Positions 44,200 to 52,332 of a stretch of DNA of 63,201 bases are shown one piece after another. Below the pieces are notes generated by a model. The model did not search any database. It was given only the letters and a program-made list of their open reading frames with translations, and was not told the origin of the DNA. How positions within the stretch are numbered: position 1 is the first letter of the stretch; each line of letters begins with the position of its first letter. The DNA comes from Arthrobacter sp. ok362 (GTDB lineage Bacteria > Actinomycetota > Actinomycetes > Actinomycetales > Micrococcaceae). The translations under genes and the position numbers were made by a program. The stretch is taken from assembly GCF_900102785.1 (NCBI RefSeq), contig NZ_FNGC01000003.1:190753-253953 (forward strand), read 5' to 3'.

Positions 44200-44612
44200 T
44201 GGGTTTCTCCTGCGTGGGTGATGGTGATGAGGACGCCGGGGTTGCCGTGGTAGGTCTTGGCGGCGGTGATGTGGATGATTCGGGCGTCGTCGGTGATGAC
44301 GCCTTTGATGACGGCCTTGGTCTTGCGGTTCTTGGTGGTGGAGAGGGAGTCGAGGACGGCGCGGATGAGTTTGTCCAGGTCTGGCTTCACTGCCGGCGCC
44401 CACCATCGAGGCTTCTTGGGCGGCGCGAGCTGGAAGACGAGAGAGACATTCAGGGGCCCGTCCATGGGCGGCCCGTCGTGGCGAGCCATGGTTGAGGCCC
44501 GGATCTTGGTCCGCCATTCGCGGAGTGGGGCTTTCACGGAGACGACACGGCCGCGGTAGACGTCGACGGATCCTTGCGGGACGGGCGTGCCAGGGACGAA
44601 AGCGTGGATCAT
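44196..44612 (-). CDS. RusA-like Holliday junction resolvase
   Basis: 138 residues from the ATG at 44612. VPGTPVPQGSVD opens the fold; KPDLDKLIRAVLDSL carries the two conserved aspartates and GVITDDARI the further acidic pair of RusA active sites. It would cut branched DNA during recombination or before packaging. Confidence 0.88.
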   Translation of the reverse strand: MIHAFVPGTPVPQGSVDVYRGRVVSVKAPLREWRTKIRASTMARHDGPPMDGPLNVSLVFQLAPPKKPRWWAPAVKPDLDKLIRAVLDSLSTTKNRKTKAVIKGVITDDARIIHITAAKTYHGNPGVLITITHAGETQ

Positions 44613-44770
44613 GGCGTCTCCTCGAATGGCTCGAACTTCCGCCCGTGTTTCCCGCACGAGGCGAACCATTGGCCGTCATAGACGTGGAGCGCGTTGCCTG
44701 TGGCTTTGCGGTCGCACCATGCACAATCAACGGATTGCCACGCCTGGAACCTTGCGGACTGGTCGCTCAT
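44609..44770 (-). CDS. Small zinc-binding protein
   Basis: 53 residues (MSDQSARFQAW...), with a C-x2-C...C-x2-H site (CAWCDRK, SCGKHG). GGAGGAGG precedes the ATG at 44770; both ends overlap neighbours by 4 bp. Function unknown. Confidence 0.7.
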   Translation of the reverse strand: MSDQSARFQAWQSVDCAWCDRKATGNALHVYDGQWFASCGKHGRKFEPFEETP

Positions 44771-44964
44771 GACGCCTCCTCCATCTGGTGTTCGGCGAGG
44801 ATGAGCTCGTTGGGGCCGAACCAGAGCGGGCGGCCTTCGAGGCCGGTGACTTGGTAGGGGAGCAGCGGATGATGCCGGTCGACGTCGCAGACGGCGCCGA
44901 CCATGTCGAAGAATCGACTAGGGGTGGCGATGACGCGGACGGGGTCGCCGAGCTTGAATTTCAT
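44767..44964 (-). CDS. Small phage protein, KOW/SH3-like
   Basis: 65 residues: KFKLGDPVRVIATPSRFFDMVGAVCDVDRHH then YQVTGLEGRPLWFGPNELILAE. This is a small beta-barrel pattern frequent in phage proteins of unknown role. Starts directly after the stop of the MazG-like gene. Confidence 0.7.
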   Translation of the reverse strand: MKFKLGDPVRVIATPSRFFDMVGAVCDVDRHHPLLPYQVTGLEGRPLWFGPNELILAEHQMEEAS

Positions 44965-44966
44965 CG

Positions 44967-45425
44967 TCAAAACTTCTTTCCGTGCATGTGCTCGCGGCTG
45001 GTGTTGTATGCGAGCTTCACTTGGATGATCTGGCCGAGGTCGAATCCGTTGGACTCGGCGAAGTCGAAGCATCGGATGACGATGTCGGCAAGTTCGGAGG
45101 GGACGCCTTCCGGCTTTCGGATCTTGCCGAGGTTGTCCCTGGCGATGAGCTCGCGCGCCCTTTCGACTCCGACCTCAGCTACGAGCGAGCTGGGCAGTGC
45201 CGGCTCCGGGTAGTAGGTGTGGTTCGCCGGGTGGCCCTTGCGGATCTCTTCGTGAGCCTCAGCCACCTCGCTCACGATGAGCATGAGGCGGTTGCCGTTG
45301 TAGATGGCCAGTTCTTCCGGATCGGTTGGCTCGCTGTCGTGGAAGCCCTTGTCTTCCGAGTTCTGCCAGCACACTGACTGGAGGTGCTTCAGCTCGGCGA
45401 CGGTCGTTTTGGGGATGGTTGCCAT
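44967..45425 (-). CDS. MazG-like nucleotide pyrophosphohydrolase
   Basis: 152 residues. LMLIVSEVAEAHEEIRKGH and ELADIVIRCFDFAESNGFDL contain the E-x3-E and E-x3-D pairs that bind magnesium in MazG/dUTPase-fold enzymes. It could hydrolyse abnormal or signalling nucleotides during infection. Confidence 0.85.
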   Translation of the reverse strand: MATIPKTTVAELKHLQSVCWQNSEDKGFHDSEPTDPEELAIYNGNRLMLIVSEVAEAHEEIRKGHPANHTYYPEPALPSSLVAEVGVERARELIARDNLGKIRKPEGVPSELADIVIRCFDFAESNGFDLGQIIQVKLAYNTSREHMHGKKF

Positions 45426-45432
45426 GGTGGGC

Positions 45433-45588
45433 CTACTTTCGTTCGTGGTCTGGAATGAGTGAAGACGCCTCGTCTGGGGCGGCTTTGTGGTCTTCGTCGT
45501 CCAGGATTCTTTCGAGGACGTTCTTTGCTGTGGGTGTCATGTGGTTGGGGTAGAGCATCCGGATGGCGGCCCTGATGCGTGCGGTCAT
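45433..45588 (-). CDS. Small unknown protein
   Basis: 51 residues (MTARIRAAIRMLYPNHM...), charged C-terminus. Starts in an ATGA overlap with the upstream gene and ends 7 bp before the MazG-like ATG, supporting that it is real. No domain. Confidence 0.6.
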   Translation of the reverse strand: MTARIRAAIRMLYPNHMTPTAKNVLERILDDEDHKAAPDEASSLIPDHERK

Positions 45589-46025
45589 GGCGTCAGCTTC
45601 TGAAGCGTCACCAGCGCGTCGAACTGGTCAGCGGTTTCAATCCCGCACTTCTGCAGGACTGCCAGCGCCCAATCAACGTCGTGGATCACGGGCTGTGCCT
45701 GGTGCGGCGTGACTACTTCGTAGGTCTTGGCGAAGATGTCCGGCTTGCAGGGGTAGAACTCGCCCTGGACGCCGCGGATGACGTAGTCGCCGACGTCGGC
45801 GCGCATGGTGCCTTCGAGTGTGTCGATGGCGATGTGTTGCGGAAGGGTTGGTAGTGGCATGCCGTCCGGCCCAATGGGCTCCGGCTGCTTCTCGTGCCAG
45901 CGCACGCCAGTCTCACCGGTGGCAAGCATCCAGTCGATTACCTCACTGGCCTCGCTGGGCCCTCCTCGCCACTGCATGGCTTCGATGACGACGGGCTTCT
46001 TGCGGTAATGCTTGGGCTTGCTCAT
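45585..46025 (-). CDS. Conserved-type phage protein of unknown function
   Basis: 146 residues. KHYRKKPVVIEAMQWRGGPSEASEVIDWML, then IDTLEGTMRADVGDYVIRGVQGEFYPCKPDIFAKTYE. This architecture is very common in phages and has no known activity. Confidence 0.8.
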   Translation of the reverse strand: MSKPKHYRKKPVVIEAMQWRGGPSEASEVIDWMLATGETGVRWHEKQPEPIGPDGMPLPTLPQHIAIDTLEGTMRADVGDYVIRGVQGEFYPCKPDIFAKTYEVVTPHQAQPVIHDVDWALAVLQKCGIETADQFDALVTLQKLTP

Positions 46026-46037
46026 GGCTTGTCTCCT

Positions 46038-46415
46038 TCAACGAGAAGCCGCATCTTCCGAGACGGCTTCGTGGTGTTTTCCGATGTGGGTTTGTGGGCG
46101 GATCCCGGCTTTGACGTCGGCCCAGCAGGATCTGCAGTTGTGGGCGTCTTGGCCGATGTGGTCTTCGCAGGGTTCCGGCCGCGGCAGTTGGGCGCGCGCT
46201 GCTTCTGGCCAGTGGGGTCCGGGGTGGAAGATCGGCGCCGGCGTCTGGCATGTGCGTTCCATGGCCTTGGTTGCCGCGGCGATGGTCAGGGCGCCCAGGC
46301 TGGGGACGTCGCGGTGCTTGTCGATGAGTGACACCAGCGAGGCGACAGGCCAGTCCGGGCGGATCTCGTGGAGCAGGTAGGCGATGGCCCGTCCCTGCTG
46401 GTCCGTGATGATCAA
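46038..46415 (-). CDS. Unknown phage protein with possible zinc site
   Basis: 125 residues from TTG 46415, chosen for AAAGGAA seven bases upstream. IITDQQGRAIAYLLHEIRPDWPVASLVSLID and a C/H cluster (CEDHIGQDAHNCRSCWAD). Function unknown. Confidence 0.65.
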   Translation of the reverse strand: MIITDQQGRAIAYLLHEIRPDWPVASLVSLIDKHRDVPSLGALTIAAATKAMERTCQTPAPIFHPGPHWPEAARAQLPRPEPCEDHIGQDAHNCRSCWADVKAGIRPQTHIGKHHEAVSEDAASR

Positions 46416-46501
46416 TGGCAGATTCCTTTCAAGCCAAAAAAGTCCCAAACCTCGCGTATCACCTAAGGTGACGATTGGTTGGAAACTGTTTCTTCTCTTC
46501 T

Positions 46502-46627
46502 CTAAAAGCCAGCCGAAGACAAAGCCAAGATCGACCACGCAAGGTGAGGTTTAAGTACTTGGTCTTGGTCTTGGTCTTGGGCATTGTTCCTGACGCGTTC
46601 TGTCCCACGGGACAACATGCGGGACAT
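46502..46627 (-). CDS. 41-residue peptide with QD repeat
   Basis: Starts in a TGATG overlap with the replication-like gene, GGAGGAA upstream. Contains AQDQDQDQ encoded by a hexanucleotide repeat (CCAAGA units, minus strand). It may be an independent peptide or the out-of-frame remnant of a longer C-terminus of the upstream protein. Confidence 0.4.
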   Translation of the reverse strand: MSRMLSRGTERVRNNAQDQDQDQVLKPHLAWSILALSSAGF

Positions 46628-46971
46628 CAGCGTTCCTCCGCCGTTCCGCTCCTGTTCTTCCGCCATTCCGCCTTGCGTTCGCGGGCTTTTGCCTTGTCGA
46701 TTTCGACCTGTTTCTTGGTGCGCTGATATTCCTCCCACGAGAGGAATCGGTAGTCTTCGTCGTCGGCCACCCAGAATCCGGACTTGATGAGCTTCTGCGC
46801 GAGCTGCTTGCCCTTAGGCCACGACTCCACGTACCAGGCGGGCACGAGTCCATCTGTGAGGTAGTCGGTGCAGTAGGTGCCGCAGAGCACCCACAAACCC
46901 ATGGCTTCGAGACCGGCCCTGCGTGGCTTCGGGTGGGAGTGCATCTTGTCGTCGGCATTGAACCAAGCCAT
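46627..46971 (-). CDS. Replication initiator/organiser-like protein
   Basis: 114 residues. MAWFNADDKMHSHPKPRRAG...AMGLWVLCGTYCTDYLTDGLVPAWYVESW is the winged-helix-like N-domain typical of actinophage replication proteins. A lysine/arginine-rich coil follows (TKKQVEIDKAKARERKAEWRKN). Relatives are usually longer, so the C-terminus may be lost or reached by frameshifting. Confidence 0.72.
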   Translation of the reverse strand: MAWFNADDKMHSHPKPRRAGLEAMGLWVLCGTYCTDYLTDGLVPAWYVESWPKGKQLAQKLIKSGFWVADDEDYRFLSWEEYQRTKKQVEIDKAKARERKAEWRKNRSGTAEER

Positions 46972-46991
46972 GTCAGTTCATTCCGTATGCT

Positions 46992-47018
46992 GTGGGTGGG
47001 CGGGAAGTGCCCACCCAC
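46992..47018. promoter_or_regulatory. Hairpin between divergent genes
   Basis: GTGGGTGGGC-GGGAAGT-GCCCACCCAC, perfect 10-bp stem, between starts at 46971 (minus) and 47036 (plus). TATGCT at 46986-46991 could be a -10 for the plus gene, putting the hairpin in its leader. Confidence 0.55.
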
Positions 47019-47035
47019 TTCGGAAGGACTCTTGG

Positions 47036-47722
47036 ATGCTGGCCCGTGCTTGCGGATATTGCGACGTTCATGCCCATTTCACTCCCGTGGGCTGGCCGCA
47101 CCGAGCCGGTGTGGATGAGAGCGGTCAGGAAACTGTTCAGTCCGCCTTTGCATGCGCGGCCTGCGGCCTCATCAGCCTCGGCGCGACGGATCTCATCCCC
47201 GGAATGCCGGCATACGGATCGAAAGTCTCCGAGAGCATGGCAGAGCATTTTTGGGGGCAGGTCGGCGTGGATAGGTGGCTTCCTGGCAACACCGGGCCAA
47301 TGATCCAGAATCTTCCGCCGGCCGTGGAAATTGCATCCGCTGACGCCTATAGGAGCTACAAGGCCGGCATATACACTGCGGCGGTGCTCATGGCTAGAAC
47401 GACCATTGAGGCCACCGCGAAGGATCATAAAATCACCGGTGGCAACCTCGTGGAGAAGATCAAAAAAATGCTGGAGGAAGGGCTGATCCTTGAGTCCACG
47501 AAGCGCGCTGCCGACGCGATACGGCATCTCGGGAACGACATGGCCCACGGTGATCTCTCGGTTTCTGTCGGGCAAGACATGGCGAGAGATGTCGTCGAAC
47601 TGATGCAGTTGATCCTTCGAGAGGTGTACGAGCTCCCGTACCTGGCCGAGCGTCTGCAGAAGCGTGCCGACGAGCGCAGCGTGGCCGCAGTACAGGCGGC
47701 GGCATCCAGCGTGGAATCTTAG
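47036..47722 (+). CDS. DUF4145-like protein, plus-strand cargo
   Basis: 228 residues from the ATG at 47036 with GGAAGGAC upstream. N-terminal zinc ribbon (CGYCDVHAHFTP...FACAACGLIS), then the DUF4145 core: YRSYKAGIYTAAVLMARTTIEATAKDHKI, NLVEKIKKMLEEGLI, AIRHLGNDMAHGD. The family occurs fused to or beside restriction and other defence enzymes. Transcribed against the early operon, so probably lysogen-expressed. Confidence 0.78.
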   Translation: MLARACGYCDVHAHFTPVGWPHRAGVDESGQETVQSAFACAACGLISLGATDLIPGMPAYGSKVSESMAEHFWGQVGVDRWLPGNTGPMIQNLPPAVEIASADAYRSYKAGIYTAAVLMARTTIEATAKDHKITGGNLVEKIKKMLEEGLILESTKRAADAIRHLGNDMAHGDLSVSVGQDMARDVVELMQLILREVYELPYLAERLQKRADERSVAAVQAAASSVES

Positions 47723-47826
47723 ACAGTGGCACAGTAAATCTGATTGGTTGATCTGGCCGTATTGCCTAACCATTGATGGTCCTTTCTCGAACGGGCCAAG
47801 CGGCCGCCCGCGTATATGATCCGGGG

Positions 47827-48534
47827 ATGGATTTGATTGTTTGTGGTGATGCTTTGTGGCTTTCGTGCGGCACGTGGTTGCAGTTCTGGAGCGGCGCCTT
47901 CGGCGCCTTCACAAGTGCTCTGCTGGCGGCAGGAGTTGCACTGTTAGTTGTCTGGCTGTCGAACAAGCACCAGAGCAAGGCCTTGAAACTCGAGCTCGAG
48001 GAACAGCGAGAGGAAGCGTCGAAGGCCCGCGCATATGCCGCGATATCGGATCTTGTTGCGGCGGCTGAACTCGCCCTGGCGAAGTATCAAGAAGACGATG
48101 TTGCTGCGGATTCGTTCGTTGCGATGAGATCAGCGGCATCTCGGCTGGCGCTGGATATGGACTCTCTCGCCCTAAAGACCGAACTGAGGATATGGGCGAA
48201 TCTGATGCTGTCCCTGCAGGAGGAGGCCCGCCTCGAATATCGGCTATTCGTCGAAGGTCGGCCGGCCATCGACGATGAAGGTATCGCAGCAGGTCGTCTT
48301 GCGCGGGCAACAGCATTGTTTACGGAGTGCATCGGGGGTTGGCCTGCGTCCTCAGACGGGCAGAAGTCGGTCATTTTGGAGCGGTTGAGTACTAATCGCA
48401 GGGCATTCACCAATCAGTCAGATGCTTTCCGTGACATGGCCGGTCCGATGCTCCCGGGTCGGCGTCTCGGGTCCCTTGCGGAGGTGGGTTGGGGGCAGCT
48501 TGACACCTCACTCATCGCCGAACGCGCAGATTGA
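47827..48534 (+). CDS. Membrane-anchored coiled-coil protein, plus-strand cargo
   Basis: 235 residues from the ATG at 47827; TATGAT at 47815-47820 would give a leaderless message. One N-terminal transmembrane segment (AFTSALLAAGVALLVVWLS), then a coiled coil (KALKLELEEQREEASKARAY) and a helical cytoplasmic domain of about 150 residues. No family recognised. It follows the DUF4145 gene by 104 bp on the same strand; together they may form a two-gene module. Confidence 0.7.
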   Translation: MDLIVCGDALWLSCGTWLQFWSGAFGAFTSALLAAGVALLVVWLSNKHQSKALKLELEEQREEASKARAYAAISDLVAAAELALAKYQEDDVAADSFVAMRSAASRLALDMDSLALKTELRIWANLMLSLQEEARLEYRLFVEGRPAIDDEGIAAGRLARATALFTECIGGWPASSDGQKSVILERLSTNRRAFTNQSDAFRDMAGPMLPGRRLGSLAEVGWGQLDTSLIAERAD

Positions 48535-48577
48535 GAGGACGGTCGCGAACTCCCGCTCGGAGGGGCGCCGTTCTCGC

Positions 48578-50236
48578 TCATGCCGCCATACCCCGGCCAC
48601 CAGCCAGTGACATGGCGGCCACAATGAACAGGTCTCGTGCGGCTGGCGGAGTTACGGCGTTGCCAGCCTGTTTGACCTGTTCGCGCTTGTTGCCGGTCAT
48701 GATGTAGCTCTTGGGGAACGCCATGCCTGCGCTGATTTCGTAGGGTTCGAGCATCCGGAATTCGCAGTCCTCGATGTCGGGGACGGTCCATTCGGTGATG
48801 CCGTGGTGCTGCCCGCCGGCGCTGAATGTTCCGAACGGATCGGTGGTGGGTGCGTTGGATGCCGCCAGGTGCTCCGGGGACGTGCCGCGCATGGTGGTGA
48901 CCATGGCGAACCTATCCGTGGTGCTGATCGTCGGGATGGCTTTGGACACGGGGTGCATCTGGCCGTTGCCGTAGTACTCCATCAGCAGGTGACTGCCGGG
49001 TGTCGCGATAAGCGACTGGTGACCCGCCGTCGTGATCGTGCCCATCGGCTCTGTGGCTGGCTTGGACATCTCTGCGCCACTACCGCGGCTCGAGTTGTTC
49101 CGCATGATCAGCGGCAGCGCGAGCAGGCCTGTTTCGTTGCGCGTGGTCTGCGTCCGCATGACGTCGCTGGCCAGCTGTGCCACCTTGCCTTCGCGGCCCT
49201 CCACCGGCACGAGCAGGGACCGGGTGTAGCTGGTCGTCTGCGTCTGGAATGGCTCGGAGTGGACGGGGCTGATGATCTCGGCACCGCGGACGGCATCGAT
49301 ACTGACTGCCTTGCCGTGGTAGCGCTTGAGACCTGCGGCGATCCTGGCCATGGTCTTGGGCACGAGCGGCTTGGTGCGGTCGCCGATGCGCTGGCCACGG
49401 AGCTTCCAGTCGATCGCGGACGCTGCGGGCAGCCACCCGGGTTCGATGATGGAGTTGCGGCACTTCGAGTTCGGGCACCGGTAGACGTACTGGGCTTTGT
49501 ATCGACCCCACCGGTAGTTCGGGTTCTTCCAGGACTGGACGCAACGCACCGTCTCGTCACAGGCGGTGCAGTGAGCCAGCGGCATGAGCAGGTCGAAGTT
49601 CGGCCGGCTGTTTCCCTTGAGCCAGAACATGACGTACATCCGGTCGCGGGACTGCGGCGCGGGGAGTCCGCCGAGCTGGGCGTGCATCGAGTTCATGTAA
49701 ACGATGTGGTGGTGGTAGCCGAGCGCGTCCATCGCCATCAGCCAGGCGTCGAACATGACCCACTTGGCGGCGTCCACTACGTTCTCGGTGATGATGAGCT
49801 TGTACTTGTGCCACTCGGCGAACCGGGGCACGTCCCACATGGTGGCGCGGGAGCGGTCGGCGGCTTCGTCGGCGATGGATTCCCCGAACAGGTCAGCCTG
49901 GTTGGTGATCCGCTTCCGGCCCTTGGCCACCGAGTGGTTGGTGCACTCCGGGCTTGCCCAGAGGATGTCTGACGTGGCGATGTAGCGGGGGTCCGTGATC
50001 TGGATGTCGGCGCAGACGTGATCTGTCTCGGGGTGGTTGGCGTTGTGTGTCTCGATGGCGCGGGCCCAGTGGTTCATGGCCGTCTTGATGGTTACGCCGG
50101 GTACCTCCAGCGCACCGGTGGAGGATCCGCCGGCGCCGCAGAACATGTCCGTTGCGGTCAGTTCGTTGTTGGCCTGCTGCATGAACTGCTGCAGGTCGGT
50201 CAGGATGTCTTGGCGCTCAAGCATTGCAGTGCTCAT
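48578..50236 (-). CDS. DNA (cytosine-5-)-methyltransferase
   Basis: 552 residues. Motif I DMFCGAGGSSTG (30-41), motif IV catalytic cysteine in WASPECTNHS (C98; SPEC in place of the usual PPC), motif VI ENV (151-153), motif VIII QSRDRMYV, and X QAGNAVTPPAARDL at the end. A zinc knuckle (CTACDETVRC...CPNSKCRN) sits in the variable target region. No restriction enzyme gene is near, so it likely protects phage DNA or alters host methylation. Confidence 0.92.
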   Translation of the reverse strand: MSTAMLERQDILTDLQQFMQQANNELTATDMFCGAGGSSTGALEVPGVTIKTAMNHWARAIETHNANHPETDHVCADIQITDPRYIATSDILWASPECTNHSVAKGRKRITNQADLFGESIADEAADRSRATMWDVPRFAEWHKYKLIITENVVDAAKWVMFDAWLMAMDALGYHHHIVYMNSMHAQLGGLPAPQSRDRMYVMFWLKGNSRPNFDLLMPLAHCTACDETVRCVQSWKNPNYRWGRYKAQYVYRCPNSKCRNSIIEPGWLPAASAIDWKLRGQRIGDRTKPLVPKTMARIAAGLKRYHGKAVSIDAVRGAEIISPVHSEPFQTQTTSYTRSLLVPVEGREGKVAQLASDVMRTQTTRNETGLLALPLIMRNNSSRGSGAEMSKPATEPMGTITTAGHQSLIATPGSHLLMEYYGNGQMHPVSKAIPTISTTDRFAMVTTMRGTSPEHLAASNAPTTDPFGTFSAGGQHHGITEWTVPDIEDCEFRMLEPYEISAGMAFPKSYIMTGNKREQVKQAGNAVTPPAARDLFIVAAMSLAGGRGMAA

Positions 50237-50358
50237 GATGGGTCCTTATCTGCCAAGGGATGCTTGGTCTTCTCGATGATTGGGGGCGGCTGCGTTTCGA
50301 GTTCATGAGGGCCCAGCAGATCGAAAATGTCGGTCTGGCCTTCCAAGATCTCGTCCAA
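50233..50358 (-). CDS. 41-residue phage peptide
   Basis: Reads LDEILEGQTDIFDLLGPHELE... and ends in an ATGA overlap with the methyltransferase gene. The start is probably TTG 50358, just after the upstream stop. The frame extends a little upstream without a start. Function unknown. Confidence 0.45.
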   Translation of the reverse strand: MDEILEGQTDIFDLLGPHELETQPPPIIEKTKHPLADKDPS

Positions 50359-50360
50359 AG

Positions 50361-50660
50361 TCAGCCGCCGGTGTTGTGCCGGTATTCGCGGCTGTTGGCG
50401 GGCACAGCTGGGGCTTCAATGACGACGACTTGTAGTGCGCCGCCGGAACCGGGTACGCGCCGGCCGTCGGCAATGCAAGCCCGAGGGGCCCCGACTATGC
50501 GGGCTTTGTGCCGGTGGGCGACTGTGGGTAGGTCGCCGATTGCTTGGAGTATCAGTTCCTGGTCGGTCTGTGCGGTGCCAGAGCCGTCGATGATGGGCCA
50601 GACGGCCCGGAATGTGTGGGTCGCTGTGGGCGGTGCGGGCCGGGGCTTGGGTTTGGTCAT
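50361..50660 (-). CDS. Unknown phage protein
   Basis: 99 residues. Proline-rich start, then FRAVWPIIDGSGTAQTDQELILQAIGDLP and a beta-rich second half (GGALQVVVIEAPAVP). Overlaps the clamp gene by 4 bp. No family. Confidence 0.65.
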   Translation of the reverse strand: MTKPKPRPAPPTATHTFRAVWPIIDGSGTAQTDQELILQAIGDLPTVAHRHKARIVGAPRACIADGRRVPGSGGALQVVVIEAPAVPANSREYRHNTGG

Positions 50661-51793
50661 GAAGGCATCCGTACGGGCATGATCAGGTGCTTGGGCGATT
50701 TCGGATCGTTGGTCTCAAAGCCTGCCGGGGAGAATAGGAACGGCTTCGGGGCGCTGGTGTAGGAGATCCGCACCTTGTCGCCGGTCAGCTGCTGCAGCGT
50801 CTCCACGAGGTAGCGGGGATTGAAGGCGCACTTGATTTCGTCCTCCTTCGCCCCGGCCACAAATTCGCCGACGGCCACTGGGGCGCGGGAAGGGCCGAAG
50901 AGTCCGTAGTCGAACGTCACTTCTGCGCCGCCTTCAAACATGCGGACGATGCACGGCGAGAACCGCTCTCCCATCCGCTCGGCTACCTTTGCCGCCTCGA
51001 GGAGCGCGGCACGGTCAACCTCGAAGGAAGCCGTTACGTCAGAGGGGAACAGGGACTTGATCTTGGGGTAGTCGCCATCAACGTTCATCGAGGTGAACGT
51101 GGCGTGTTCTGTCTTGATGCTGATGCGGTTGTCACTCAGGCCGATCAAGACGTCGGCTCCGGTGAGGAAGCGGTCCAGGGCTTTGATGGCCCGGAGCTTG
51201 AACAGGAACGCTGCGCTGCCATCACCTTGGCCATCCACGTGGTCATAGGCCAGCCGGTACCGGTCGGTTGCAAGCAGTTCCATGGCGCCATCGTTGATTT
51301 CGACCCGGACGGCTTCGAGGATCGGAAGGGTCTCATCCTTTGAAGCGGCGACGGATACGCGACGCAGCACAGCCCGAAACTCTCCAGCTGGGATCGCAGC
51401 GAAGGTGGACGGCGAGATGCTGGGGATCTCCGGGTAGTCGGCGACTGGCATCGCCTCGGCGTGGAGCTCATATCCGCATGCGGATACGGTGATCTTCTTG
51501 CCGTCCAGGGCGACCGCGACGGGCGCAGTTTTCGTCTTGCCAGTCGTGGTGCGGATGGCATCGAGCAACCACCGGTAGATGACGAGGAACGGGGCGCCTT
51601 CACCTTCAGCCTCGGCCACCGTGGTCACGCATGACGTCTCGTAGTCATATGCGGACAGAACCCCGGACGCGGGGTCGATGTGGACGCTGTATAGGACAGG
51701 CACAGCTTTCTTCCCCGCCATCGCCGGGGCGAGCCGGTTGAGGGCTGCGATCCAGTCCTTCGCCGGTGCCGTGATTACTTGCTTGCTGCTCAT
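50657..51793 (-). CDS. DNA polymerase III beta-like sliding clamp
   Basis: 378 residues, the size of bacterial DnaN. Three-domain clamp pattern: IYRWLLDAIRTT in domain 1, EFRAVLRRVSVAASKDETLPILEAVRVEI and LLATDRYRLAY (typical of DnaN) in domain 2, and NPRYLVETLQQLTGDKVRISYTSAPKPFLFSP with the terminal HLIMPVRMPS in domain 3. It should encircle DNA and tether a polymerase. No phage DNA polymerase is recognised in the window. Confidence 0.9.
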   Translation of the reverse strand: MSSKQVITAPAKDWIAALNRLAPAMAGKKAVPVLYSVHIDPASGVLSAYDYETSCVTTVAEAEGEGAPFLVIYRWLLDAIRTTTGKTKTAPVAVALDGKKITVSACGYELHAEAMPVADYPEIPSISPSTFAAIPAGEFRAVLRRVSVAASKDETLPILEAVRVEINDGAMELLATDRYRLAYDHVDGQGDGSAAFLFKLRAIKALDRFLTGADVLIGLSDNRISIKTEHATFTSMNVDGDYPKIKSLFPSDVTASFEVDRAALLEAAKVAERMGERFSPCIVRMFEGGAEVTFDYGLFGPSRAPVAVGEFVAGAKEDEIKCAFNPRYLVETLQQLTGDKVRISYTSAPKPFLFSPAGFETNDPKSPKHLIMPVRMPS

Positions 51794-51818
51794 TGCTGCT
51801 CCTTGAATTCGGGAATGG

Positions 51819-51840
51819 AAAAGGCCCCGGTCGGGGGCCT
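51819..51840 (-). terminator. Terminator upstream of the clamp gene
   Basis: Minus strand AGGCCCC-CGACC-GGGGCCT then TTTT. It lies between the gene ending at 51842 and the clamp start, so clamp expression may depend on read-through or antitermination. Confidence 0.7.
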
Positions 51841-51841
51841 C

Positions 51842-52039
51842 TTATCTCTTGTTCTGTCCGCGCTGCCCGCGGGTGATGTTGGCTATGGCGGTGTCGCCTG
51901 TGGGGTCGCGGATGGTTCGGCTGGCGCGGTGGTTGGCGTCGTCTTGCGCCTGGGCTGCTTTGTGGTGCTCGCAGGTGTGCCGTGAGAGGCAGATGTCGTG
52001 CGGGCCCTTGCAGAGGACGCAGCAAGGATCGTGCGTCAT
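51842..52039 (-). CDS. Small zinc-binding protein
   Basis: 65 residues from the ATG at 52039 (ATGA overlap). Cys/His cluster CCVLCKGPHDICLSRHTCEHH suggests one or two zinc sites; a basic tail follows. Function unknown. Confidence 0.65.
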   Translation of the reverse strand: MTHDPCCVLCKGPHDICLSRHTCEHHKAAQAQDDANHRASRTIRDPTGDTAIANITRGQRGQNKR

Positions 52040-52332
52040 GCGGTGGCCTCCCCGTCGCAAAGAGTGCAGTCGCATTCCTCGTCGCCGCTGTTGTGGAGGA
52101 AGTCAACGTTCGCCACGGACCAGCTCGGGTAGCCGTAGACATCCATGTAGACGCTGACGGCGTGGTCGGCGTTGATGTAGTCAGCCCTGATCTGGTGGCC
52201 GCGGCCGGGCCGGACTTCTTCCTCGTAGTGGATGTTGAAGTCTTCGACGCGCATGTCCACGCCGAAGTGCTCGACGGCGTCTCGCACCACCCGTTCGAGC
52301 GCGGCGCTCTGCTTGGCTGTCAAGGCGGTCAT
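52036..52332 (-). CDS. Unknown phage protein
   Basis: 98 residues from the ATG at 52332. AALERVVRDAVEHFGVDMRVEDFNIHYEEEV, then beta segments (ADYINADHAVSVYMDVYGYPSW), and a C-terminal C-x-C-x2-C. Coupled by overlaps to both neighbours. Confidence 0.65.
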   Translation of the reverse strand: MTALTAKQSAALERVVRDAVEHFGVDMRVEDFNIHYEEEVRPGRGHQIRADYINADHAVSVYMDVYGYPSWSVANVDFLHNSGDEECDCTLCDGEATA

